Positions 41,901 through 50,488 of a stretch of 64,000 nucleotides of DNA are shown one piece after another. The notes beneath the pieces were generated by a model. That model worked only from the letters and a program-made list of their open reading frames with translations, searched no databases and was not told the origin of the DNA. A program made the translations under genes and the position numbers. The number at the start of each line of letters is the position of its first letter. Positions within the stretch are counted from its first letter, which is position 1. The stretch is from CBDCDJ01 sp965215355 (GTDB taxonomy: Bacteria; Deinococcota; Deinococci; Deinococcales; Trueperaceae), in assembly GCA_965215355.1 (NCBI GenBank), contig CBDCDJ010000007.1, forward strand, positions 2,666,001 to 2,730,000, read 5' to 3'.

Positions 41901-42530
41901 TCAGGCCTCGTCTCCGCGAATACGGTAGTGCTCGAGCCGCTCGGCCACGGCGTGCACGCCCAGCACCGCGATGAGCGGGGGAAGGCCCAGAAAGAGGAAC
42001 ACCACGACGCGCACGCCGACCACGACGAGCAGCAGGGCGAAGCCGACCACGACGAGCGTGTACAGCGGACTCGCCAAGACGGTGAGAAAGGCGTTGCGCC
42101 AAGCCCGGCGCAGGCTGAGACGGTCCTGCTCGAACAGGTAGGGCAGCGCGTAAAACTGCACCGCCAACCAGAGCGCGCCGGCGAGGACGGAAAATGCCCG
42201 CAGCGCCGCCGCCCAAGCCGTGCCCTGCGTGTAAAACTGGAGGTTCAGCCACAGTCCCCCGGCGACGAACGCGTTGCCGAGCAGCCACAGCCAACTTTTC
42301 AGCGCGTAGCGCCGCAGCAGCGCGGGCGTTTCGCGCAGTTCGAAGCTGCGGCCGTGCACGTACTGGTGGACGATGTCGTACAGCGCGAAAGTCGCGGGCG
42401 GGCCGAGAACGACACTCAGCCAGCAGAGCAGCCAGGCGAGGTTGAGGGCCGCCATGTTCACCCAGTCGCGCCACCAGTCCCGGACGGCCCGCCCGATGAC
42501 CCGAAAAGGAGCGCTCAGCGCGTGTAGCAT
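41901..42530 (-). CDS. YesL/DUF624-like membrane protein
   Basis: 209 residues with about five hydrophobic helices; N-terminal MLHALSAPFRVIGRAVRDWW, LNLAWLLCWLSVVLGPPATF and ALYDIVHQYV are typical of the YesL family, which lies next to sugar ABC transporters in many Gram-positives and may act in carbohydrate uptake or its regulation. TACGCT ends 7 nt before the ATG with no Shine-Dalgarno. Convergent with the sulfatase gene, 20 bp apart. Confidence 0.75.
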   Translation of the reverse strand: MLHALSAPFRVIGRAVRDWWRDWVNMAALNLAWLLCWLSVVLGPPATFALYDIVHQYVHGRSFELRETPALLRRYALKSWLWLLGNAFVAGGLWLNLQFYTQGTAWAAALRAFSVLAGALWLAVQFYALPYLFEQDRLSLRRAWRNAFLTVLASPLYTLVVVGFALLLVVVGVRVVVFLFLGLPPLIAVLGVHAVAERLEHYRIRGDEA

Positions 42531-42568
42531 CGGCTCGAGCGTACCAGGCGCGGCGGGGCCGTGACCGG

Positions 42569-42719
42569 TTAAGAAGGCAGCTGGTGCCAGGAGGGAAGCC
42601 ACTGTCGCTGCGCCTGCAGCATCTCGTCGGCCAGGGCGCGTATCTGCTCCAACGGCAAGACAGAGGCGGTCAACGGGTCGAGCATGACGGCGTGGTCGAC
42701 GTGCTCGAGGCCCGCCCAC
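42569..42719 (-). pseudogene. C-terminal remnant of a GH4 glycosidase
   Basis: About 48 residues, including HAVMLDPLTASVLPLEQIRA and DEMLQAQRQWLPSW, match the C-terminal end of family GH4 alpha-galactosidases/alpha-glucosidases (..AVMLDPLTAAVLSLDQIWAL..). No start codon with a ribosome site and no upstream GH4 sequence; the tautomerase gene occupies the place of the rest. The fragment is therefore a deletion relic of a sugar hydrolase that once belonged to this locus. Confidence 0.6.
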
Positions 42720-42732
42720 CTCAAAACGACAG

Positions 42733-42936
42733 CTAACGACCTTGTTTGCGCCGTTGCGTCACCGTTTCGCCGGCAATGCCCCAGTTGTCGGTATGAACCT
42801 CTTCGACGACCACCACGGTCGTCGCGGGGTTTTTGCCGAGCACGTCGACCAACAGCTGCGTCGCTCCTTTGATGAGCGCCGCTTTTTGCTCGGGGGTTGC
42901 GCCTTCTCGAGTGATTTTGATGTTGATGTAGGGCAT
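42733..42936 (-). CDS. 4-oxalocrotonate tautomerase family protein
   Basis: 67 residues starting MPYINIKITREGATPEQKAA, with catalytic Pro2 (Pro1 after Met removal), the core QLLVDVLGKNPATTVVVVEE and the terminal helix/strand NWGIAGETV. Hexameric or dimeric tautomerase; the substrate is unknown. AGGAG lies 8-9 nt before the ATG. Slightly longer than the 62-residue type enzymes because of a basic C-terminal tail (TQRRKQGR). Confidence 0.88.
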   Translation of the reverse strand: MPYINIKITREGATPEQKAALIKGATQLLVDVLGKNPATTVVVVEEVHTDNWGIAGETVTQRRKQGR

Positions 42937-43088
42937 ATAAAGTCTCCTGTTCAACGTTCAGTTTAAGGCTCGAGGTCTTAAAGCAAACCACGCACATCCC
43001 TTTGGCTAAAGCAAAAACTTTAAGTTGCGCGTTTAACAATGTTATACAAGTTCGTAAGCTAGGGCCTCAAAAGCGAGTATCCTCAAGC

Positions 43089-43349
43089 ATGACGATAGAA
43101 CTCACCCGTGAGCAGGAGAAGATAGTGCGCGGTCTGGTGCAAGCCGGCCGGTATGACTCCGTTGAGCAATTCATTGACGAGGCCATCACCAAAGCTTATA
43201 TCGAAACACAACAATTTATAGAGTGGGCAAAGGAACGCCACCAGTCAGCCGAGGCAGACATAAAGGCGGGGCAGGTCGTCACGGTGCCGGACGGTAAACT
43301 AGGAGAAGTCCTAGACCAGTACCGCAACGGTATGCTCACCTTCGATTAA
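43089..43349 (+). CDS. ParD-like antitoxin
   Basis: 86 residues: MTIELTREQEKIVRGLVQAG, YDSVEQFIDEAITKAY (ribbon-helix-helix), and a helical C-terminal arm. Pairs with the ParE-like frame 9 nt downstream, which carries a stop codon. TATCCT 5 nt before the ATG suggests a leaderless start. The surrounding 2 kb contains no CTCGAG, which suggests acquired DNA. Confidence 0.8.
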   Translation: MTIELTREQEKIVRGLVQAGRYDSVEQFIDEAITKAYIETQQFIEWAKERHQSAEADIKAGQVVTVPDGKLGEVLDQYRNGMLTFD

Positions 43350-43358
43350 CCTGCCTCT

Positions 43359-43646
43359 GTGGAAATTCGTTTTACTCTGCGTGCCCTTATAGACTTGGAC
43401 GAAATCCACGAGTATATAGCGCGGGGCAACAGAAACGCTGCCGACCGTTTTGTTGAAGGTCTGTGAACAGCGTTGAACCAGTTGACCGTGTTTCCCTATA
43501 GTGGCAGCACCCGCGAGGAACTGCCGGACGGGTTACGCGTGTTTGTTTATCGCAGCTACTTAGCAATCTACCGAGTGGTAGACGAAGCGGTGATTGTCGA
43601 AGGTGTAACCAGAGGCAGCCGCGACCTCGGCAGCTTGTTTGATTAA
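43359..43646 (+). pseudogene. ParE/RelE-type toxin with in-frame stop
   Basis: A 96-codon frame from GTG at 43359 to TAA at 43644-43646 that reads MEIRFTLRALIDLDEIHEYI, then TGA at 43464-43466 (codon 36), then ALNQLTVFPYSGSTREELP and RVFVYRSYLAIYRVVDEAVI. The order of helices and the R..Y..IYRV block are those of ParE toxins. A single C-to-T change in CGA would explain the stop. The antitoxin upstream remains intact. Read-through or reinitiation cannot be excluded. Confidence 0.8.
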
Positions 43647-43672
43647 CTACTTTTGAGCTGAGGAGTGTGGCA

Positions 43673-43993
43673 ATGGCTACCTATAGAAATTTTAGAAATG
43701 TCGTCGTCCAACGCTTTAAGGAAGACTCCGAAGAAGTCCACGCTTATTTACAGGTTGCCCTAGAAGCGTTTCAAGAGGACGGCGACACCAAGCACCTGCT
43801 GCTCGCTCTCCGTACTGTCGCAGAGGCGCAAGGCGGGGTGCTAGAGCTGGCGCGGCGCATCGACATGGAGAGAATGACTTTGCATAAGGCCTCATTGGAA
43901 AAAGGTAATCCGACCCTCAGCACTATTTACGCCATTCTTCGCGGGCTTAGTTATAAGCTGATGTTGGTAAGGGTAGAGAAACAAGCGATGTAA
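43673..43993 (+). CDS. HigA-type addiction-module antidote (HTH)
   Basis: 106 residues. EDGDTKHLLLALRTVAEAQG, LELARRIDMERMTLHKASLE, KGNPTLSTIYAILRGLSYKL is the pattern of the putative addiction-module antidote family (HTH, HigA2-like). The usual toxin for this family is a Gp49/HigB protein immediately upstream, which is missing: the neighbour is the broken ParE. AGGAG lies 7 nt before the ATG. Likely an orphan antitoxin. Confidence 0.82.
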   Translation: MATYRNFRNVVVQRFKEDSEEVHAYLQVALEAFQEDGDTKHLLLALRTVAEAQGGVLELARRIDMERMTLHKASLEKGNPTLSTIYAILRGLSYKLMLVRVEKQAM

Positions 43994-44026
43994 GTAGCTT
44001 TACAGAAGGGGTGAATTTTGCCAATG

Positions 44027-44242
44027 TCAGAAATCCACTACAATTGGGACGGAAGTTGACCTGTGTGGCTTCTCTTCCTCAAAGATTTTCAGTACAGCTT
44101 TGTTGAATTCAGCAAACTTAGGCTCTTGAGTCTTTCCGTCAGGCCATGTAGTTTCAACTTTGTTGCCTTCAATATGGTTGACCACCATTTTAACTCCACC
44201 CGATTTTAGTACTACAACATCACCTATCTTGAAGTCTTCCAT
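44027..44242 (-). CDS. YodC/DUF2158-like small protein
   Basis: 71 residues beginning MEDFKIGDVVVLKSGGVKMV, followed by VNHIEGNKVETTWPDG, the beta-rich DUF2158/YodC pattern of unknown function. TACAGT ends 6 nt before the ATG, so it is probably leaderless. It is the only minus-strand gene inside the 43-45 kb island. Confidence 0.75.
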   Translation of the reverse strand: MEDFKIGDVVVLKSGGVKMVVNHIEGNKVETTWPDGKTQEPKFAEFNKAVLKIFEEEKPHRSTSVPIVVDF

Positions 44243-44330
44243 GTCTTCACTGTACCTCAAAAAATCGTGTCTGTGTATTGTTTAAGAGAAGCAATCAAAG
44301 TTTTGAGATTTACTTTTAGGAGAGCAAATC

Positions 44331-44993
44331 TTGGATGTAGATAAGAAAATACTAGACCGCTTGAACGATATGGTTGATTTGGGCAAACAGGTTTTAGCAA
44401 CTCGCCGTGAACCCCGTCCCGGACATGTAACATCCGATTTTGTTGACACCCAACGTGCTAATCAATGGTTTACAAGCTGCCTTAATCTCTTTTCTCGCGT
44501 TTTTGGCAAGGACAGCGAATACTACAAGAATATGAACAGGAATTTTGTGGGTAATGTCAAATATCCTGAGGCTAATCAGGCATTTGGCGTTCTTCTATCA
44601 GCTAAAGATGATTACGAAAAGGAGTCAATATTTGAATTAAGAGCTTTGATAGAGGCGGAATTGTTTGAGGATTTTTTGGAACAAGCCGAACATCTTTTGA
44701 GTACGGGCTATTTTGCTCCTGCTGCTGTTATCGCGGGTAGTGTCCTAGAAGATGGATTGAGAAAGTTGTGTGGTCGAGAAAGAATAACACTCTCCTCACA
44801 ACCTAAGTTAGATTTTATGAATGCGGAACTTGCAAAAGCTGGCACTTACAGCAAATTGACGCAAAAAAGGATAACTGCGCTTGCTGACATAAGAAACAAT
44901 GCGGCACATGGGAAGTGGTCAGAGTTTGACACGTCAGATGTTGAAAACATGATTAGAGATGTTCGCAACTTTATGGAGAAGTATTACGTATAA
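44331..44993 (+). CDS. DUF4145/HEPN-like protein, AT-rich
   Basis: 220 residues, almost entirely helical. The C-terminal half has TGYFAPAAVIAGSVLEDGLR, then KRITALADIRNNAAHGKWSE, which contains the R-x4-H motif of HEPN domains (RNNAAH), and a last helix DVENMIRDVRNFMEKYYV. HEPN proteins are often RNases in toxin or defence systems, but many are inactive; DUF4145-type proteins are close relatives. TTG start after AGGAGAG. The DNA is much more AT-rich than the flanks and has no CTCGAG. Confidence 0.65.
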   Translation: MDVDKKILDRLNDMVDLGKQVLATRREPRPGHVTSDFVDTQRANQWFTSCLNLFSRVFGKDSEYYKNMNRNFVGNVKYPEANQAFGVLLSAKDDYEKESIFELRALIEAELFEDFLEQAEHLLSTGYFAPAAVIAGSVLEDGLRKLCGRERITLSSQPKLDFMNAELAKAGTYSKLTQKRITALADIRNNAAHGKWSEFDTSDVENMIRDVRNFMEKYYV

Positions 44994-45032
44994 TCAAGTG
45001 TTAGATTTCCACATTCCTAAAAAACCCTCGAG

Positions 45033-47345
45033 TCAGTTCACCACCCTCTGCCTCTCCGCGCTCTCCAAACTCTCCAACAACGCCTCCGCCAACCGCAGCG
45101 CCATCTGTTTGTCCAGGTGCTGGTTGCCGTTCCCGCACTTCGGGCTCAGCACGCAGCGCGGGCAGCCGGTTTTGCACGCGCAGTCGCGGAGCAGGTCGCG
45201 AGCCGCCCCCAACCACTCGGGAAACAGCGTCGCGCCCGCTCGGGCGTAGCCCACGCCGCCGGGATAGCCGTCGTAGATGAAGACGGTGGGCTCGCCCGTG
45301 GCCGGGTAGACCGGGTAGGACACCCCGCCCACGTCGGCGCGCTCGCACAGGACAAAGGCGGGCAGCAGACCGATGAGGGTGTGCTCGAGGGCGTGCATGG
45401 CGCTCGGCAGGTCGGCCGCCGGGACGGCCTTCGCTACTTCACGCACGTTGAACCACAACGCTTGCGTTGCGTAGGCTGTTTGGGGGAGGTCGAGCGGGAT
45501 TTCGTCCAAAATCGCCTCACTGTAGTAGCGTTTTTTGACGTAGCTCGAGACCTCCGCCGACACCCGCACGCGGCCCACCTCGACGCCGTAAACCCCGAAA
45601 CCGGGCTCCAAGACTTCGATGTCGGTGACGGAGCGCGTCTGGGTGTAGTAGTCGCCGAAGTGCGGCAGCAGCACGGCGACACCTTTTTCCAAGTCGAGGT
45701 CGGCGACGAGGTAGGTCTCGCCCGCGTGCAGGTACACCGCGCCCCGGTGGAGTTCGCGGAGCGCGGTGGCGAAGTCGCTCACGCCGACCGTTTGGCCGAA
45801 GCCGTCCTTCAGGACGACGCGTTTGCCGCCCGTCCCGCGCAGCGCCACGTGGCGCTGCGGGTAGCGGCCGTAGTAGTGCCAGGTGTGGTCACGTTTGACG
45901 AGTTTGCTGCTCGGTTGCGGCTCGAGCCACTCCGCCACATAGCCCTCGGCCTCGGGGACGGGTTTTTCGGCTGCCGCGCAGGCGACGTGGAGCGGGTGCA
46001 GCTCGGTGTTGAAGGCGTCGGCGACGGCCCGCTCGACCTTGCCCTCGGTGACGAGGTCGGGGTGGCCGAGGTAGTACTCGTCGAGCGGGTCGTTGCCCGC
46101 GATGAGGAGCGTCAGCGCGCGCGTGTCGCCGCGCCCGGCCCGGCCCGCGCGCTGCCACAGCGCGGTCAGCGAACCCGGATAGCCCACCAGCACGACTGCG
46201 TCCACCCCGCCGACGTCGACGCCGAGTTCCAAGGCACTTGTTGCTGTCAGCACGCGGATGTCGCCCATTTTGAAGCCCTGCTCGAGCGCCCGCCGATCCT
46301 CGGGGGTGTAACCCGCCCGGTAACTCTGCAACAGCCCGGCCTCGTCGGGGTCCAGATAACCGCCGGCGTAGCGCTTCAAGAGTTCGGCGGACTTGCGCGA
46401 GTTGCAAAAAAAGATGCTCTTCAAGCCCGCCCGGACGAAGCGCGCCGCCAGCAGCGCCGCCTCGGTGTTGGGGCTGCGCCGCCGCGATTCGTCGGACAGC
46501 AGGGGTGGCTGCCAGAAGACGAGTTCTCGAGCCGCCCGCGGCCCGTAATCCTCGCGCACGGCGCTGAACTCACAGCCCGTCAGGTTCCGCGCGTGCTCGG
46601 CCGGGTTGGCGACGGTCGCGCTCGCCGCGATGATTTGCGGCGTCGCGCCGTAGTGCCTCGCTAACCGCAACAGCCGCCGCAAAACGTTGGCGACGTGCGT
46701 GCCCAGCACGCCGCGGTAGCTGTGGAGTTCGTCGACGACGAGGAGGTGTAAGCGCCCCAAAAACCGCGCCCATTTTTCGTGAAACGGCAAGATGCCGTAG
46801 TGGAGCATGTCGGGGTTGGTGAAAAGGCAGCTCGCCCCGTCGCGGATAGGTGCACGCTTGGCGGTGGGCGTGTCGCCGTCGTAGCCGGCGACGAGGTGGG
46901 CCAAATCGAAGGGCTCGGCGAGGGTGGCGAGTTTCTCGAGCTGGTCGTGCGCCAGCGCCTTGGTGGGGAACAGGTACAGTGCGGCGCCGCCGCGCTGCAG
47001 CGCGTGGAGCGTCGGCACTTGATAACTCAGCGACTTGCCCGACGCCGTCGGCGTGGCGACGACGAGGTTGTGTCCGGCCTCCAGCAGGGTCAGCGCTTCG
47101 GCCTGGTGGCGGTAAGGCGTGACATGAAGGGTCTCGAGGATGGTTGCGAAACGCCCTTCGTAATGAACCGTTTCACCCTTGGCGCGCGCCGGAAAATAGC
47201 TGAACGCGGCGATTTGACCCTCGTACAGCTCGAGGCTTTTGAGCCATTCGTGATAGCTCGGGGCCTCGCCCAACGCGGCCGGCACTTTGTCAGCAGTCTC
47301 CGCGGCCTCGTTTCCTACCGCCTCGATTTTAACGGTCTCGAGCAC
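45033..47345 (-). CDS. DEAD/DEAH-box helicase, MrfA/YprA-like with DUF1998
   Basis: 770 residues. Walker A VVATPTASGKS (98-105), DELH box (205-208), AASATVANPAEHAR, motif V TATSALELGVDVGG, motif VI WQRAGRAGRGD, then an MZB/DUF1998 region with five clustered Cys near the C-terminus (CACKTGCPRCVLSPKC, residues 722-737), which in MrfA bind a metal. MrfA of Bacillus acts in mitomycin C repair, so DNA crosslink or adduct repair is likely. The GTG start is weakly supported. Confidence 0.88.
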   Translation of the reverse strand: MLETVKIEAVGNEAAETADKVPAALGEAPSYHEWLKSLELYEGQIAAFSYFPARAKGETVHYEGRFATILETLHVTPYRHQAEALTLLEAGHNLVVATPTASGKSLSYQVPTLHALQRGGAALYLFPTKALAHDQLEKLATLAEPFDLAHLVAGYDGDTPTAKRAPIRDGASCLFTNPDMLHYGILPFHEKWARFLGRLHLLVVDELHSYRGVLGTHVANVLRRLLRLARHYGATPQIIAASATVANPAEHARNLTGCEFSAVREDYGPRAARELVFWQPPLLSDESRRRSPNTEAALLAARFVRAGLKSIFFCNSRKSAELLKRYAGGYLDPDEAGLLQSYRAGYTPEDRRALEQGFKMGDIRVLTATSALELGVDVGGVDAVVLVGYPGSLTALWQRAGRAGRGDTRALTLLIAGNDPLDEYYLGHPDLVTEGKVERAVADAFNTELHPLHVACAAAEKPVPEAEGYVAEWLEPQPSSKLVKRDHTWHYYGRYPQRHVALRGTGGKRVVLKDGFGQTVGVSDFATALRELHRGAVYLHAGETYLVADLDLEKGVAVLLPHFGDYYTQTRSVTDIEVLEPGFGVYGVEVGRVRVSAEVSSYVKKRYYSEAILDEIPLDLPQTAYATQALWFNVREVAKAVPAADLPSAMHALEHTLIGLLPAFVLCERADVGGVSYPVYPATGEPTVFIYDGYPGGVGYARAGATLFPEWLGAARDLLRDCACKTGCPRCVLSPKCGNGNQHLDKQMALRLAEALLESLESAERQRVVN

Positions 47346-47493
47346 GCCTCCAGCCTAGCCCGAAAAGCGCTGTCGGCCCGTGTCGCCTCGTCCTGGGCTC
47401 CCGGTGGAGGCAGTTGCGGTGCAAGCTGCAAATTCACAAGGTAAGCGTGCTACACTTTGTAAGATTTTATACCTCCGGAAGGTGGTTTCCTTC

Positions 47494-48708
47494 GTGCTGA
47501 CCGTGTTCCTGGTTCTTCTTTACGCCCTCGTACTGCCCTACATCGGCCTGATGCTGATGGTCGTGGTGGGCATGTACCGCGTCAAGCGCCGCCCCTACAG
47601 CGCCGCGACGCCGCCGGTCAGCGTGATTATTCCCGCTCACAACGAAGAGGACAAGTTGGCGGCGACGCTGGCATCTTTGAGCCGCCAGGTTTACGCGGGC
47701 GACGTGGAGTTCGTCATCGTCAACGACCGCTCGACCGACGCGACGCCCGCCATCGTTCAAGATTTTGCGCGGCGCGACCACCGTTTCAGACTCGTCGACG
47801 TGCCGTTTCCCAGCCGCCGCTTAGCCCCCAAAGTCAACGCGGTCAACACCGGTATCAAACATTCACGGGGTGAAATCATCCTGGCGAGCGACGCGGACTG
47901 CCAGTACCCTGCGGGCTGGGTGGCCGGGATGGTTTCGCACTTCGAGCCCGACGTGGCGATGGTGGTCGGCTACGTCGAGACGACGCGGGCCTACGGCGCG
48001 CAAAACTGGACGCAACGTTTCGAGTCGGCGGACTGGTTCACGCTCATCCTCACCTCGCGCTCGCTGACGCACTTCGGTTGGAAGTTCGCTTCAAGCGCCA
48101 ACAACCAAGCTTACCGCCGCAGCGCTTTTCAAGCCATCGGCGGTTTCGGCGCGTCGGGCCGCGCGCCGAGCGGCGACGAAGACCTGCTCACCCAGCGCAT
48201 GGGCCGTTTGCCGGGGATGCGCGTCGTTTTCGCCAGCAGCGAAGACGTGCGCGTGCTCACCCAACCCGTGCCTTCGCTGCTGGCCCTGCTGCGCCAGCGG
48301 CGGCGCTGGGTGTCGCGCTACCAGCACGTCGTCCACTACCACCCGGCCTTTCTGGCGAGCATTGCCACGCTCGGTTTCCAGAGCATCCTGCTGTCGCTGG
48401 GCGCGCTGCTGTCGCTGTTCGTGCCGGCGCTCGCGCCCTGGGTGTTGGGGGTGTGGGCCCTAAAGTTCGCGGTCGAGTTTTACGGGATGTATCTGGGTAC
48501 CAAGCAGTTGGCCCGACCCGACCTGTGGGGCTTCACGACGATCGTTTGGGCCTTTTTCCACCCGTTTTTTATCGCCACGGTGGCGCTGTGGTCGTTTTTG
48601 AAACCGGGCGCTTGGTACGCCGGGGCGCAGAGCTACCGCCGCAGGTTCTTCAAACGACGGTTGCGCGAGTTCGGGCGTAGGGTCAAGAATTCCTTGGCGG
48701 GGTTTTGA
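47494..48708 (+). CDS. Membrane glycosyltransferase family 2
   Basis: 404 residues. N-terminal membrane helix (VLTVFLVLLYALVLPYIGLM), GT2 catalytic domain with VSVIIPAHNEEDKLAATLAS, FVIVNDRSTDATP, DxD-type ILASDADCQYP, GDEDLLTQRM, and QxxRW-type RQRRRWVSRY, then three or four C-terminal helices. Processive or single-transfer synthesis of an envelope glycan or glycolipid is likely. GTG at 47494 follows GGAAGGTGG; an upstream extension lacks a ribosome site. Confidence 0.85.
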   Translation: MLTVFLVLLYALVLPYIGLMLMVVVGMYRVKRRPYSAATPPVSVIIPAHNEEDKLAATLASLSRQVYAGDVEFVIVNDRSTDATPAIVQDFARRDHRFRLVDVPFPSRRLAPKVNAVNTGIKHSRGEIILASDADCQYPAGWVAGMVSHFEPDVAMVVGYVETTRAYGAQNWTQRFESADWFTLILTSRSLTHFGWKFASSANNQAYRRSAFQAIGGFGASGRAPSGDEDLLTQRMGRLPGMRVVFASSEDVRVLTQPVPSLLALLRQRRRWVSRYQHVVHYHPAFLASIATLGFQSILLSLGALLSLFVPALAPWVLGVWALKFAVEFYGMYLGTKQLARPDLWGFTTIVWAFFHPFFIATVALWSFLKPGAWYAGAQSYRRRFFKRRLREFGRRVKNSLAGF

Positions 48709-48833
48709 GTGCCGAGCGTTTCCGAAGCAACGGCCGGTGGGTGAACCGCAGCCGCGCCAGTAGGTCTGGTGACGGCCTCGAGCCAAGCTCTTGCGGAGTC
48801 CTCAAAAACGTTTGACTGTTCGGCACCCCACCT

Positions 48834-49979
48834 ATGCGCATCACCCTTTTTACCGAAACGTTTCTGCCCAAAATCGACGGCGTGGTCACGCGCATCACGC
48901 GCACGCTCGACGAGCTGAAGGCGCTGGGCCACGAGGTACTGATTTTCGCGCCGCACAACCCACCGCCCGAGTACCGGGGCTTCCGCGTGGTGAGCGTACC
49001 TGCGCTGCCTTTCAAACCCTGGTATCCGGAGCTGTTTTTGGGCTTGCCGCGCCCCAGACTGGGCCGCGAGTTGGACCGCTTCGCGCCCGACTTGGTCCAC
49101 GTCGTCAACCCGGTGATTCTGGGGCTGTGGGGCACGGCGATCGCCAAACAGCGCAACCTGCCGCTCTTAGCGAGCTACCACACCGACATCACCCAGTACG
49201 CCGTCCACCTCAAGCTGCCGCTCCTCGGCATGGTGTCGCGCGGTTTTTTGCGCGACGTTCACAACCAAGCGCACGTCAACCTCTGCACCAGTCAGCCGAT
49301 GGTGAATTCGGCGCGGGGCTTAGGGATTCGGCGGGTGCGGCTGTGGCCCAAGGCGGTCGACACGGACATGTACAGACCGGACAACACTTCTAAAGAAATG
49401 CGCGAGCGCCTTTCAGGCGGCCACCCCGAAATGCCGCTGATGCTTTACGTGGGTAGGTTGTCGTTTGAAAAACGGCTCGAGTGGCTGTACGCGCCGGTTA
49501 CCCAGCTCGAGAACGTCCGCCTCTCCCTCGTCGGTTCAGGTCCGGCGGAGGCTCACCTTAAAGAGCGTTTTCAGGGCACGAACACCGTGTTTATGGGCTA
49601 CATGTCTGGCCCAGCGCTGGCCGAGGCTTACGCCAGCGCGGACGTGTTCGCGTTTCCGTCGGACACCGAAACGCTCGGCTTTGTGGCGATGGAGGCGATG
49701 GCCTCGGGCGTGCCCGCGGTCGGCGCGCGGGCGGGCGGCATCCCCGACGTGATTCGCCACGGCGAGAACGGATTCATGTTCACGCCCGGCGACTTAGGCG
49801 ACTTTAGCGAGCAACTCGGTAAACTTCTTTTCGACGCGGACTTGCGTGCCAAGTTCGGGCGGCAGGCGCGCGCGGACATGGAGGGCCTGAGCTGGCGCGC
49901 GGCGACCGAGAAGCTGCTCGAGTACTACGCCCTCGCCCGCACCATCCACCGCCGCTACGACCCGCCGAGCGTGTACTAG
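48834..49979 (+). CDS. Glycosyltransferase family 4
   Basis: 381 residues, GT-B fold. N-terminal RITLFTETFLPKIDGVVTRI with the G..V motif, ASYHTDITQYAVHLKLPLLG, LMLYVGRLSFEKRLEWL, and acceptor/donor loop DTETLGFVAMEAMASGVPAV with the E-x7-E motif. The FTETFLPKIDGV opening is shared with mannosyl- and sulfoquinovosyl-type transferases. It follows the GT2 gene on the same strand and may build the same envelope glycan. Confidence 0.88.
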   Translation: MRITLFTETFLPKIDGVVTRITRTLDELKALGHEVLIFAPHNPPPEYRGFRVVSVPALPFKPWYPELFLGLPRPRLGRELDRFAPDLVHVVNPVILGLWGTAIAKQRNLPLLASYHTDITQYAVHLKLPLLGMVSRGFLRDVHNQAHVNLCTSQPMVNSARGLGIRRVRLWPKAVDTDMYRPDNTSKEMRERLSGGHPEMPLMLYVGRLSFEKRLEWLYAPVTQLENVRLSLVGSGPAEAHLKERFQGTNTVFMGYMSGPALAEAYASADVFAFPSDTETLGFVAMEAMASGVPAVGARAGGIPDVIRHGENGFMFTPGDLGDFSEQLGKLLFDADLRAKFGRQARADMEGLSWRAATEKLLEYYALARTIHRRYDPPSVY

Positions 49980-50026
49980 GGCGCGTGTCCTGCAGAAGGA
50001 CAAAAGGGGAGACCAGAAGTTGGTCA

Positions 50027-50476
50027 CTACTCCGCCAAATGGTGAGCCACATCCAACTCTTTCAGCCAGCTTTGCACCTTGGCCTCAATCTGGTCGCGTA
50101 TCTCCCTGAAAAACGCGGTCTTATCTTTGTCGCTCCCCTCGAGCGCGGCGGGGTCGTCAAACGGCCAGTGCAGCCGGTGCAGCTCGCCCAAGAACGAGGT
50201 AGGGCAACGCTCCTCGGTCTTAAAGCATACGCTGACGACGTAGGTGAACTGCTCCTTGCCGAGATATTCGCGCACGCTCTTGGCGCTGTGATTCGACATG
50301 TCGTAGCCCGCTTCTTCCATCACCCTGAGGGTGTAGGGATTGAGTACGCTCGGCTCGAGCCCGGCGCTATGCACCTCGAATCTGTCACCGGCGTGCTTGC
50401 GTAACAGAGCTTCGGCCATCTGGCTGCGCGCCGAATTGCCCGTGCAAACAAAGAGAACTTTGCGTTTTCGGTCCAT
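50027..50476 (-). CDS. arsC: Thioredoxin-coupled arsenate reductase ArsC
   Basis: 149 residues of the low-molecular-weight phosphatase type. Active-site loop FVCTGNSARSQMAEALL (Cys-x5-Arg) and the redox pair VCFKTEERCP (two Cys, six residues between) that identify the Staphylococcus-type arsenate reductase. Last gene of the ars operon; GAGGAGG 7 nt before the ATG, 12 nt after the aquaglyceroporin stop. Second ArsC copy in the operon and clearly divergent from the first. Confidence 0.9.
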   Translation of the reverse strand: MDRKRKVLFVCTGNSARSQMAEALLRKHAGDRFEVHSAGLEPSVLNPYTLRVMEEAGYDMSNHSAKSVREYLGKEQFTYVVSVCFKTEERCPTSFLGELHRLHWPFDDPAALEGSDKDKTAFFREIRDQIEAKVQSWLKELDVAHHLAE

Positions 50477-50488
50477 TATCCGGCCTCC

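Noticed and set aside
42733..43039. Longer minus-strand frame joining the GH4 remnant upstream through the tautomerase region
   Set aside because: Only the last ~48 residues resemble GH4; the rest is an out-of-frame reading of the tautomerase gene.
49981..50026. Hairpins between the GT4 and arsC genes as a terminator
   Set aside because: Two small stems (TGTCCT/AGGACA and GACCA/TGGTC) occur, but neither has a T tract on either strand.
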